Of a DNA stretch of 55,701 nucleotides, positions 48,688-55,701 are shown piece by piece. Source of the stretch: a virus. The notes beneath the pieces were generated by a model. It ran no database searches. It saw only the letters and a program-made list of their open reading frames with translations, and was not told the origin of the DNA. Where the stretch lies: IMG/VR virus record IMGVR_UViG_3300031740_000002, positions 1 through 55,701 of that record; one strand, 5' to 3'. Made by a program: the position numbers and the translations under genes. Numbering within the stretch: position 1 is the stretch's first letter; each line of letters starts with the position of its first letter.

Positions 48688-49347
48688 CTACTTGCCGGCG
48701 ATGTAGTCGAGGAATGACTCAGCGCTGTGGACCCTCAGTGCGCCGCCGCGTGTGATCACATCATCGGGCACCCGTGTGACCGTCGTCCACCTCTCGATGA
48801 TCTCTGCGACCGACACCGGCGTGTCGAAGATCCAGCCGCCGGTCGGCGAAAAGCCTGTGACGACGAGCAGGCCGGTAGCGGACGCGTCGACCAGCATGCA
48901 GTCGAGATCAGGCCGGTGCTCGGCCAGAATGTAGATCAGTTTCCAGACGTCGCCGGTCCAGTCGCCGGGCGGCTGCACGCGCTCGGCGATGGCCTGGCCG
49001 TAGGGCAGCACGTCATCGAAGACAACCACGGTATCGGGGTGCGACTGCATTTCGATGTGGATGAAGTCCCACAGCGCATCCTCGAAAAGGTGCGACCCGT
49101 CGATGAACGCCAGATCGATCTTCGGTCGCTCGCACTGGACGCAGTCGAAGTAATCGACACCGTAGAGCTTCTGGTTGGGGCGGGCGTTGCGGGAGTCGAA
49201 CCAGCGCAGGTCGGGCTCTACCCCGATGGCCATCCCCGCCTTCTCGGCGAGCGCCAGGGATGCACCGGTCTGGACTCCGACCTCGAGATAGACCTCCGGG
49301 CGCAGAATGGCGTGCAGTTCGGCCAGGACCTGGTGACGCGTCAGCAT
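48688..49347 (-). CDS. Class I SAM-dependent methyltransferase
   Basis: 219 aa. YLEVGVQTGASLALAEKAG (motif I) and IDLAFIDGSHLFEDALWDF with VVFDDVLPYGQ match the CmcI/macrocin O-methyltransferase-like group. Likely methylates a sugar in the same pathway. CATAGT lies 6 nt before the ATG inside a diverged operator (CCACCTGACATAGTGACA), hinting at its own leaderless promoter. Confidence 0.85.
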   Translation of the reverse strand: MLTRHQVLAELHAILRPEVYLEVGVQTGASLALAEKAGMAIGVEPDLRWFDSRNARPNQKLYGVDYFDCVQCERPKIDLAFIDGSHLFEDALWDFIHIEMQSHPDTVVVFDDVLPYGQAIAERVQPPGDWTGDVWKLIYILAEHRPDLDCMLVDASATGLLVVTGFSPTGGWIFDTPVSVAEIIERWTTVTRVPDDVITRGGALRVHSAESFLDYIAGK

Positions 49348-49390
49348 GTTGTCACTATGTCAGGTGGCGCGCCGACGCGCCAGATCCGGC

Positions 49391-50110
49391 TCACCACGGC
49401 GCCGGCTGCACCCACTTCTCCTCGAAGGCGAGGCGGTCCAGGCCGCACCGCGCGCCCAGCTCAGGCTTGACCGCGGTCCAATGGTCCGGCTCGCGGTTGG
49501 GTACGGTATGCGTGCCTACCAGCACCATGCCGCCGTGCTGGCGTGCCTGCCAGTCGATGTCGGTGTCCCCCCACCACCACTGGAAGCGCTCATCCGGCAG
49601 GACCGGCGAGCGACCGTCCAGGATGAACGCCCAGCCCGGCATGCGCCCCATGAGGTCACGGTCAGGCGTGGTCTTGATCCTGGGAGGGCCACCGAACGGC
49701 CAGGGCGACGTGGCGCCGGCCACCGCGCCAGTCGACACCATGGCCTCGACCACGACGTCGAACCAGCCCGGCGGTGGTGGCGCGTCGTCGCACAGGAAGG
49801 CCACCCAGAACGGCGGAAGCACGTCAGCAACTACGGGTTCCCGGATCGCCTTCAGACGGTTGGCCTCCGACCAGTCCGGCAGGCACCTGGCCATCCCGGC
49901 ACGCCACAGCTCGGACAGGTTGGGCGGCTGGGTGAGCACACGCAGCACGACCGCTTTCCGGTCGCCAGCCGGCAGCGCGTCCAGGCGCACGGCTGGATCC
50001 GAGGCGTTGTCGATGACCACGACCATGTCCACCTGTGGCCCGATCGCGGCCACCGTCTCGGCCAGCAGTGCCGGCCGGTTGTGCGTCAGGATCACTGCGA
50101 ATCGGTGCAC
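49391..50110 (-). CDS. Glycosyltransferase, GT2-like
   Basis: 239 aa from GTG 50110, 7 nt after the tail gene stop, with AGGGCG upstream. FAVILTHNRPALLAETVAAI, MVVVIDNASDPAVR, VAFLCDDAPPPPGW and a C-terminal WWWGDTDIDWQAR loop with acidic residues are GT2 features. It is the first sugar gene after the tail genes. Confidence 0.85.
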   Translation of the reverse strand: MHRFAVILTHNRPALLAETVAAIGPQVDMVVVIDNASDPAVRLDALPAGDRKAVVLRVLTQPPNLSELWRAGMARCLPDWSEANRLKAIREPVVADVLPPFWVAFLCDDAPPPPGWFDVVVEAMVSTGAVAGATSPWPFGGPPRIKTTPDRDLMGRMPGWAFILDGRSPVLPDERFQWWWGDTDIDWQARQHGGMVLVGTHTVPNREPDHWTAVKPELGARCGLDRLAFEEKWVQPAPW

Positions 50111-50117
50111 CGCGCCC

Positions 50118-50807
50118 TCAGATCTGTACTGCGTTGGTGTAGCGGGATGCCGGTCCGACGTAGCGGACCTCCATGTAACGGATGCGGGTGGCGTTGGCGT
50201 TACTGACCACGGTGCCGGTGCTGGCCGCAAGAGTGCAGACGATCGCGCTGACGACCTCGACGGCGGTCGCGTTGCGTACGATGATCCTATCCAGAGTCGT
50301 AGTGCCCTGGCCTGCCGTGAGGTGGTTCTGGTTGGCCGTCACGTCGGACAGGTCGGTACCGACCAGGGTGCCCTTTCGCACGCGGCGCTGGGCGGTGTTG
50401 CTGGCTACGCTGCCGGTGATGGCCGGGTGGAAGACGATCACCTCGTAGGCGCACCCGGCCTGCCAGCGGATCGAGTTGCTGGTGAGCGCGACGGCCTCGG
50501 CGCCGATCGCCGCGGTCGCGGTGACCGAACTGACGTAGTCGACGAGCTCGCCAGAGGCGGGCTGGACGGAACCGACGATGAAGTTCGCAGCCGGAGGAAC
50601 CTTGTCGACGTAGACGCGCTGATTGGTGAGCAGTGGTCCGATCATCGGCACGGCGTTGACCGGCACGCTGTCGCCGTCGATGGTCACGGTGGGGGCGTTC
50701 GGGTCCTCCACGGTGGCCAGGACACGCTCCCAGGTCAGCCCGAGCCGGCGCGCGTTGTCGACAATGGCGCGGGCTATGTCGATCGATCGCTGGTCAGGAT
50801 GGGTCAT
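50118..50807 (-). CDS. Tail-module protein
   Basis: 229 aa. The N-terminal helix is followed by a proline-rich beta domain (TVTIDGDSVPVNAVPMIGPL) and a long beta-rich part with VRNATAVEVVSAIVC and a YMEVRYVGPAS end. It may be a tail tip or fibre component. It overlaps the preceding minor tail gene by 14 nt. Confidence 0.7.
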   Translation of the reverse strand: MTHPDQRSIDIARAIVDNARRLGLTWERVLATVEDPNAPTVTIDGDSVPVNAVPMIGPLLTNQRVYVDKVPPAANFIVGSVQPASGELVDYVSSVTATAAIGAEAVALTSNSIRWQAGCAYEVIVFHPAITGSVASNTAQRRVRKGTLVGTDLSDVTANQNHLTAGQGTTTLDRIIVRNATAVEVVSAIVCTLAASTGTVVSNANATRIRYMEVRYVGPASRYTNAVQI

Positions 50808-51894
50808 AGGATTTCCGCATCACATGGGCCATGGGCTCGCCCTCCAGCAGGGTCAGCGACCAGGCGATCTCGAGCCAGTTCGCGCCGTCCCAGCGGATCA
50901 CGTTGTACGAGTCGTGACGTGGGTCCGGCGGCGTGTTGAGCGTGACCGTCTCGGCAATGGTCTGACGTTGCGCCAGGCCCTGCGCCACGGCGGTGGCCTG
51001 GTTGCCGTCGGCGAGCTGCAGGGTCCGCACGTCGGGGATGGCGAAGCCTCTGTTGACCACCGAGTTGGGCGCGGAGTTGGGCACTGCGGCCCTCCCGACT
51101 ACCGGCTGGTTCGGGTCGTTGGCCGCATTTGACGTGATGATGAAGACGTTGGGCGCGGTGAGCAGATCGCTGCTGTGCATGATCGAGTCACGCTCCACGC
51201 GCGGCCACCGGTCCAGGTCGATGTCGGGCACGCGCAGCGCCGGATCGAACGTGCGCTGGAAGCGCAGCACGCCGGTGTTGTCCAGCCACGGTGACCAGAA
51301 GTCGCCGGTAACCGACAGCGCCTCCAGAACCTGGCTGCCCCGGTGCGCCCCGATCGCCCAGGACTCGACGGAGCTGTACGGGCTGGCCTCGACCTCAATA
51401 TGTACGTCGATGCCGGCCATGGCCGCGGCGATGACGGCCACGGTGGGCCGGCCAGCGCCGGTCAGGCCCTGCTCGATCTGCTGGTCGATGCGGAACATCT
51501 CGTCATACAGACGCTCGGTGCCCAGGTCGCCCGAGGTGAACTTCTGCCGCGAGTCGTCGGCGAACATGTAGCGCCCGAGCGGGTAGGCGTTGTTACCGAT
51601 CAGCATGAACGGGCTCACCCGGTCACGCACCGGGTCGATCGCCGCGGTGTCGGCGCGGCCAAGGGAGAAGCTGAGCTCGCGCTTGATGACGCGACTGGTG
51701 TCGTGGGTGAGTTGGGCGGGCCGGATGGGTGCGAGGTCGCCGAGGATCTCGCCGGTAATGCCGTCGGTCAGGGCGAAGGCATAGGTGGCCACCCGCTGGC
51801 CGACGGCTTCGTTCAGGTCGAACTGGGGGTTGTAGGGCGACGTGACCAGGGCGCCCAGGCCCGGCCACGCTGCGCCTACGCTGGGCGCCGTCAT
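50794..51894 (-). CDS. Minor tail protein
   Basis: 366 aa from ATG 51894, overlapping the big tail gene stop (ATGA). Typical actinophage tail-hub layout: RVIKRELSFSLGRAD, FMLIGNNAYPLGRYMFAD, RFQRTFDP and an NVIRWDGANWLEIAW end. Probably part of the baseplate or tail hub. Confidence 0.8.
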   Translation of the reverse strand: MTAPSVGAAWPGLGALVTSPYNPQFDLNEAVGQRVATYAFALTDGITGEILGDLAPIRPAQLTHDTSRVIKRELSFSLGRADTAAIDPVRDRVSPFMLIGNNAYPLGRYMFADDSRQKFTSGDLGTERLYDEMFRIDQQIEQGLTGAGRPTVAVIAAAMAGIDVHIEVEASPYSSVESWAIGAHRGSQVLEALSVTGDFWSPWLDNTGVLRFQRTFDPALRVPDIDLDRWPRVERDSIMHSSDLLTAPNVFIITSNAANDPNQPVVGRAAVPNSAPNSVVNRGFAIPDVRTLQLADGNQATAVAQGLAQRQTIAETVTLNTPPDPRHDSYNVIRWDGANWLEIAWSLTLLEGEPMAHVMRKSYDPS

Positions 51895-54800
51895 GGGTTG
51901 ACCGGGTAGGGCGAGACGTTGGTTTCCACGATCTCGATGCGCGCCAGGTAGGTGGTGCGCACGTTGCGCACGTTGACGTTGGGGACGCGCACGCTGGAGT
52001 ACCAGCGGTCGCCGATGTCGTCGCGCACGCACACGTAGGGCAGATCGTCCCAGGCCAGATCGCGGATCGTCTTCGCGTCGGCGAGGCGGACCGGCGAGAT
52101 GGCCGCGGCCTGCAGCTGCACGACGCGGGTGAAGGTTTCCAGGCCGCGCTCTGTGCCGTGGAAGGCGATGGAGCCGTCCCGGCCGTAGACAGGCTGGTAG
52201 CGCACCATGTCCGCCTCGGGCAGTCCGAACGCCTCTACCGGCTCGTTGTCCCAGGCCATCAGGTAGGCCGCATTGTTCGCGCCGGTCTGGTCCGCGTTGG
52301 ACGTGAAGATCAACGATCCGGTCATGGCGCACCCGCCACCACCGCTGACGCCCGGCGCCACAGGCGCGCCGGACACCATGGCCGACCACGGACCGGCGAA
52401 ATTCAGGATGTTGAGCATGCGTATGCGGTAGACCGACGTGATGCCCACGCGGGCCTCGAAGTCTTTGAAGCTGGTCACGCCGGCCGAGGTCGCAAGCATG
52501 ATCGTCTCAAAGTCGTCGCCGACCATGGTGGTGTCCCAGCGCTGCATCTCGTACGCGCCGAAGTTCCAGGTCGACGGCGTGACGGTGAAATCGTCGTAGG
52601 ACATGACCGCGTCGGAGTTGGTGTTGCCGGTGGTGCGGATGGAGCGCAGGCCGAAACCGCCGGTGCTCCACACCGCCGGCGCGTCGGCCTGGTAGCCGGC
52701 CGGCTCCGGGTTGTTCACCGGCCACGCCTTCGCCCGGACCGTCGTGCCGTTGAAATCGACGTCCAGGTACCACTCGTCGTTGGCCGCGATCGCGCCGACG
52801 TTGATGTTCGTGAGGCTGGTCTGAGTGCCGCCGGTGAAGCTGCCGATGACGATTTCCAGGGTGCCGCTGGTGGCGAAACGGAAGTCGACGAGATCGTAGT
52901 TGCTGGTGTCGACGAAGTGACCGATGATGGTGGCCCGGATCGAGGCCCCGGCGGTGACCACGTTCAGGGACGCCTTCACCCGGATGTGCAGGTCGGTGTA
53001 GGCCACGCCGCTGATGACGGATCTTCGGCTGACGTTGGCGCTGGTGAGCACGTGGGTGCCCTTGGTGCCGGTGGTGATGTAGTCGCCCTCGACGGTGCCG
53101 CCGACGTCCAGCCAGGCGGGTCCGCTGTCGGGTGTGCCCCAACCGGTGGCGGCGCGGCTGAACGTGTCCAGGAAGGTGGTTCCGCCGGCCGGCGGGCTCC
53201 AGGACAGCGCGTTGTAGCCGATGCCGGAGGGGATGCAGCAGTCCAGCCCGTTACAGCCCAGACCTATCCCGGTGACGCTCTGGGTTGCCTGGGACAGGCT
53301 GACGCCGGTGATGGTGGCAGGGTCCTGGCTGAAGATCAGGACGGCGTCGCTGGACTGGTCGATACTGGCGCCCGTCACCCACGCAGAACCCACCCCCTGT
53401 GGCATCCAGGACAGGTAGACGCCGGTGCCAGTGGGCGGCTGGTACGTGGCCGTGCCGAGAGCGTTCGGGCTGGCCACGTAGTTGAGCATGTTGCCGATAG
53501 CGGGCGACCCTGAGATGGCCGGAGCCGAGGCGCCGAGGATCTCCCAGCGGTTGCCCGCGGTCTCGTTCGCCGACGACCAGACCCAGGCGGGCAGGCCGGA
53601 GATCGCGCCCATGGCGGGCGGCGTGGCGAAACGCAGGGTGATCTCTTTCCAGCCGTCGATGATCTCCTGGTAGTCATCCCATTCGGCCGGCGTGATGGTC
53701 ACGCTCGAGCCGGACAGGCTGCCCGCGCCGGTCAGGGTCAGCGGCATGGTGGTGTCGCCGAAGCGGCGGGTGTAGAAACGCACCCACGGGTAGGACGCGG
53801 ACACGCCGCTGATGTCGTCGTAGATCACCTGCGTGGCGGTCTGGCTTCCCCACACCTGCGCGGCGACCTGGCGCCCGTAGACGTGCGGCTCGGTCAGCGT
53901 TCCGCCAGAGGCGTGCACCGAGATCTGCGGCAGCACCATGACCGGCTCAGAGGTGAACGTGTCGCCTACCGCATCCTCGATCGGGAACGGGATGTTGACC
54001 TGCACGCCGGGATGGGGCGGGATCTCGTAGAGCTGGCGCAGCGCGTTCAGGTTGGGCGAGATCGCCGCGTTGGCGATGGTGCTCACGATCGGGCTGGACA
54101 GGGTCAGCAGGTAGTTGCCGGCTGGCAGCACGGGGTTGATCGTGTGCGGGTAGTACGGCGAGCGGAATTCGGGCAGTACGTTCGTTGCCATCTGGTAGGG
54201 CAGAAGTATGGTGGAGCCGCCGACGCGATAGGCGGTGACGGCGAGCCGCTGCTCTTCGCAGTAGAACACCTGCAACGCCACGTAGTTCAGCGACAGGTTG
54301 CCGGTCGTGGTGGTAACGGCGATGCTGCCCAGATTGACTGCGGCGCGACTGGCTGAGCTGGCCTCGAGCTTGCGCAGAGCGTCCCACGTCCAGGGCATCA
54401 ACTGCTTGACGCCGCCACTGGAGAACGCAGCGCTCAACCACCACGGACTGACGCCGCCCATGCTGAGCCTGTTGATCGTCGGTCCGGCGATGTCGCTCAG
54501 GAAGATGTTCTGAACGTTCCCTCCGGGAACGGCGTTGGTGCTGAGCAGATTGCCGTAGAGCTGGCTCTGGGTGGCCGTGTCGTTCTGTATCTGTATCCGG
54601 AAGCTGGGCAGCGTCGGGTCCATGGTCGGAGTCGAGGATGTGTCTGCCGACAGCGCGTAGAGCAGGTGAACGGCGACGATGCGCTTGTTGCTGAGCTGTG
54701 GGTAGCGGTTCACATCGAAGTAACACGAGATGGTCTGCGTTGCTGTGACGTCGAAGGTGAAGGCTGATCCGTCGCCGGGTGACCAGAGCGTGCTCGGGCT

Positions 54801-55109
54801 GGCCGTGCCGGTGGCGCCGGTGGCCGTGACGGAGTTGACCGGAATGATGACACTCTCGATCGGGCCGCTCTGGTCCTCATAGCCGCGCGGGTAGATGGCC
54901 GCCATGTAGTTCTGATTGGAAACCGCTTCGCCCTCGGGCCAGGAGTTGATGTAGAACCTGGCGTTGTCCGGGATGCGCGAGGTGGCCAGCGTGAAACCGT
55001 GGCCCACCTCGACCTCGTTGACCTCGGCCGTGAAGATCAGATTTTCGTCACGGATCGGCACCCACTCCTCGCCGAGGATGTAGGGGGCGCGCGGGTTGTA
55101 GGAGCCCAT
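51891..55109 (-). CDS. Large minor tail protein (tail tip / receptor-binding candidate)
   Basis: 1072 aa. An N-terminal domain with NLIFTAEVNEVEVGHG and VIIPVNSVTATGATGT is followed by repeated Ig/FN3-like beta domains, a lectin/jelly-roll-like domain near residues 640-820 (SGVAYTDLHIRVKASLN, DLVDFRFATSGTLEIVIGSF) and a C-terminal distal-tail-like part (SLIFTSNADQTGA, YQPVYGRDGSIAFHG). Its place after the tape measure makes it a tail tip protein; the sugar-binding-like fold suggests receptor contact. Confidence 0.8.
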   Translation of the reverse strand: MGSYNPRAPYILGEEWVPIRDENLIFTAEVNEVEVGHGFTLATSRIPDNARFYINSWPEGEAVSNQNYMAAIYPRGYEDQSGPIESVIIPVNSVTATGATGTASPSTLWSPGDGSAFTFDVTATQTISCYFDVNRYPQLSNKRIVAVHLLYALSADTSSTPTMDPTLPSFRIQIQNDTATQSQLYGNLLSTNAVPGGNVQNIFLSDIAGPTINRLSMGGVSPWWLSAAFSSGGVKQLMPWTWDALRKLEASSASRAAVNLGSIAVTTTTGNLSLNYVALQVFYCEEQRLAVTAYRVGGSTILLPYQMATNVLPEFRSPYYPHTINPVLPAGNYLLTLSSPIVSTIANAAISPNLNALRQLYEIPPHPGVQVNIPFPIEDAVGDTFTSEPVMVLPQISVHASGGTLTEPHVYGRQVAAQVWGSQTATQVIYDDISGVSASYPWVRFYTRRFGDTTMPLTLTGAGSLSGSSVTITPAEWDDYQEIIDGWKEITLRFATPPAMGAISGLPAWVWSSANETAGNRWEILGASAPAISGSPAIGNMLNYVASPNALGTATYQPPTGTGVYLSWMPQGVGSAWVTGASIDQSSDAVLIFSQDPATITGVSLSQATQSVTGIGLGCNGLDCCIPSGIGYNALSWSPPAGGTTFLDTFSRAATGWGTPDSGPAWLDVGGTVEGDYITTGTKGTHVLTSANVSRRSVISGVAYTDLHIRVKASLNVVTAGASIRATIIGHFVDTSNYDLVDFRFATSGTLEIVIGSFTGGTQTSLTNINVGAIAANDEWYLDVDFNGTTVRAKAWPVNNPEPAGYQADAPAVWSTGGFGLRSIRTTGNTNSDAVMSYDDFTVTPSTWNFGAYEMQRWDTTMVGDDFETIMLATSAGVTSFKDFEARVGITSVYRIRMLNILNFAGPWSAMVSGAPVAPGVSGGGGCAMTGSLIFTSNADQTGANNAAYLMAWDNEPVEAFGLPEADMVRYQPVYGRDGSIAFHGTERGLETFTRVVQLQAAAISPVRLADAKTIRDLAWDDLPYVCVRDDIGDRWYSSVRVPNVNVRNVRTTYLARIEIVETNVSPYPVNP

Positions 55110-55110
55110 G

Positions 55111-55560
55111 TCAGCCGGTCCTCAGGGCACGTCGATGTCCGGCCCGAGCGCATGTCCTACAAGTTCGACAGCCACGGTAAAGTCGCGTGTTTTCCTTCGT
55201 GTACTCGTGTCCGCGCGGACAGTGAGTCTTGACCGCGTTAATTTTGCCGCTACCGCTACGCCCCCGCTGTTCGCGGTCTTGGATGTTCTGCCACTGAGAT
55301 CCAATATAGAGATGAGCCGGATTGCAGCATGGCGGATAATCACATTTATGGCATACGACCTCCCTTGAGTCGAGGTGTCCGCCTGCAAGCATGCGCATCA
55401 CCCATCGATGAGCGCCCTGCTGTCGACCATTGAGCATTACGAACTGACCGTGCCCGCTATGCCATCTGGCACCCATCCATGGCCAGCACTGATCAGGACC
55501 GCCCGTAGCGTCCACCCGCGGCCAGAACTTCGCAGCCTCATGCTGTGCCGGCGTCGCCAT
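55111..55560 (-). CDS. HNH endonuclease-like protein between tape measure and tail tip genes
   Basis: 149 aa from ATG 55560 after GCGGGAGGCTGAG. HNH_3-type: AHRWVMRMLAGG, VVCHKCDYPPCCNPAHLYIGS (His, Cys pair, NPxH), then a second Cys/His cluster (CPRGH, CRTCRTC) that binds zinc or DNA. The start is 1 nt after the tape measure stop and its stop 1 nt before the tail gene ATG. Lower G+C than neighbours suggests a transferred homing-type gene or a packaging HNH. Confidence 0.85.
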   Translation of the reverse strand: MATPAQHEAAKFWPRVDATGGPDQCWPWMGARWHSGHGQFVMLNGRQQGAHRWVMRMLAGGHLDSREVVCHKCDYPPCCNPAHLYIGSQWQNIQDREQRGRSGSGKINAVKTHCPRGHEYTKENTRLYRGCRTCRTCARAGHRRALRTG

Positions 55561-55561
55561 C

Positions 55562-55701
55562 TCAGCCTCCCGCGCTCGCGCCGACGGTGCGCACACCGAA
55601 GCTGATACCGCGTCGCGCCAGGGTGCTCGCCACTCCGGCGCCGACGGCCGCCCCGGTACGCCTGGCCTCAGCCTCGGTGGGTGTGGCACCGGAGAACATG
55701 A
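55562..55701 (-). CDS. Tape measure protein, last 45 codons (cut by window edge)
   Basis: MFSGATPTEAEARRTGAAVG and ARRGISFGVRTVG are typical of tape measure C-termini. The left-edge fragment ends in NVGGITI plus two bases (AA), and this fragment begins with two bases (TC) before ATG TTC. Joining with two lost bases would read ITI-N-V-M-FSGATPT. Confidence 0.8.
   Translation of the reverse strand, partial: MFSGATPTEAEARRTGAAVGAGVASTLARRGISFGVRTVGASAGG

Noticed and set aside
52158-53513. Plus-strand 451-codon frame
   Set aside because: Antisense shadow of the large tail protein gene, made of Gly/Ala/Asp/Val/Arg without any motif.
1-55701. CRISPR array
   Set aside because: No set of regularly spaced identical repeats was seen; the operator copies are kilobases apart and oriented both ways.
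1-55701. Integrase or excisionase gene
   Set aside because: No tyrosine or serine recombinase motifs were found in any credible gene; the MerR-type protein at 40076 could act as an excisionase but nothing shows it.

Overview
This window looks like an almost complete genome of a tailed (siphovirus-type) bacteriophage of a high-GC actinobacterium. The evidence is a full head, tail, terminase and lysis gene set, tightly overlapping high-GC genes, many leaderless starts (frequent in actinobacteria) and an actinophage-style gene order. I cannot name the host. The contig is cut inside the tape measure gene. The left edge ends about 671 codons into it on the minus strand, and the right edge begins with its last 45 codons. 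The molecule is therefore probably a circularly permuted or circularised genome of about 55.7 kb.

Minus strand, in the direction of transcription. Replication genes (30555 to 26969): a small DNA-binding protein, PrimPol, AAA helicase, a zinc-ribbon-like protein and an SF2 helicase. Recombination and packaging (25272 to 21107): RusA-like resolvase, small and large terminase. A non-structural insert (21106 to 18828) carries small membrane proteins, a secreted Cys-rich protein, a lipoprotein on the opposite strand and a DUF1360 protein. Head genes (18818 to 6792) are a portal, a very large MuF/metallopeptidase/ART-like protein, a 2H phosphoesterase, a prohead protease, two tiny paralogous proteins and a major capsid protein with a scaffold arm. 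Connector and tail genes (6727 to 1) end with a frameshifted G/T chaperone pair and the tape measure. Across the window edge (55701 to 50118) come the tape measure end, an HNH protein and minor tail proteins. A glycosyltransferase, epimerase and methyltransferase cluster (50110 to 45051) and holin/amidase lysis genes (45035 to 43355) follow.

Plus strand (30610 to 43349): Dam-like methylase, RecB/Cas4-like nuclease, secreted M23 peptidase, FHA protein, small membrane proteins, a MerR-type regulator, a plasmid-like module with DUF2637 and a leader RNA, and an ArsR-type regulator. A second minus-strand group (33738 to 31268) holds a poly-gamma-glutamate hydrolase relative. I see no integrase, DNA polymerase, CRISPR array or complete tRNA.

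The most striking feature is a dispersed 20-bp operator, CCACTTGACATGTCACTAGG. In the promoter copies it embeds the -35 box, is usually followed 18 bp later by a TAnnnT -10 box, and the start codon lies only 6 to 8 nt beyond that, predicting leaderless mRNAs. At least three copies drive divergent genes. Other copies overlap the 3' ends of late genes, as stoperators do in some mycobacteriophages. This suggests one phage regulator controls most transcription units.
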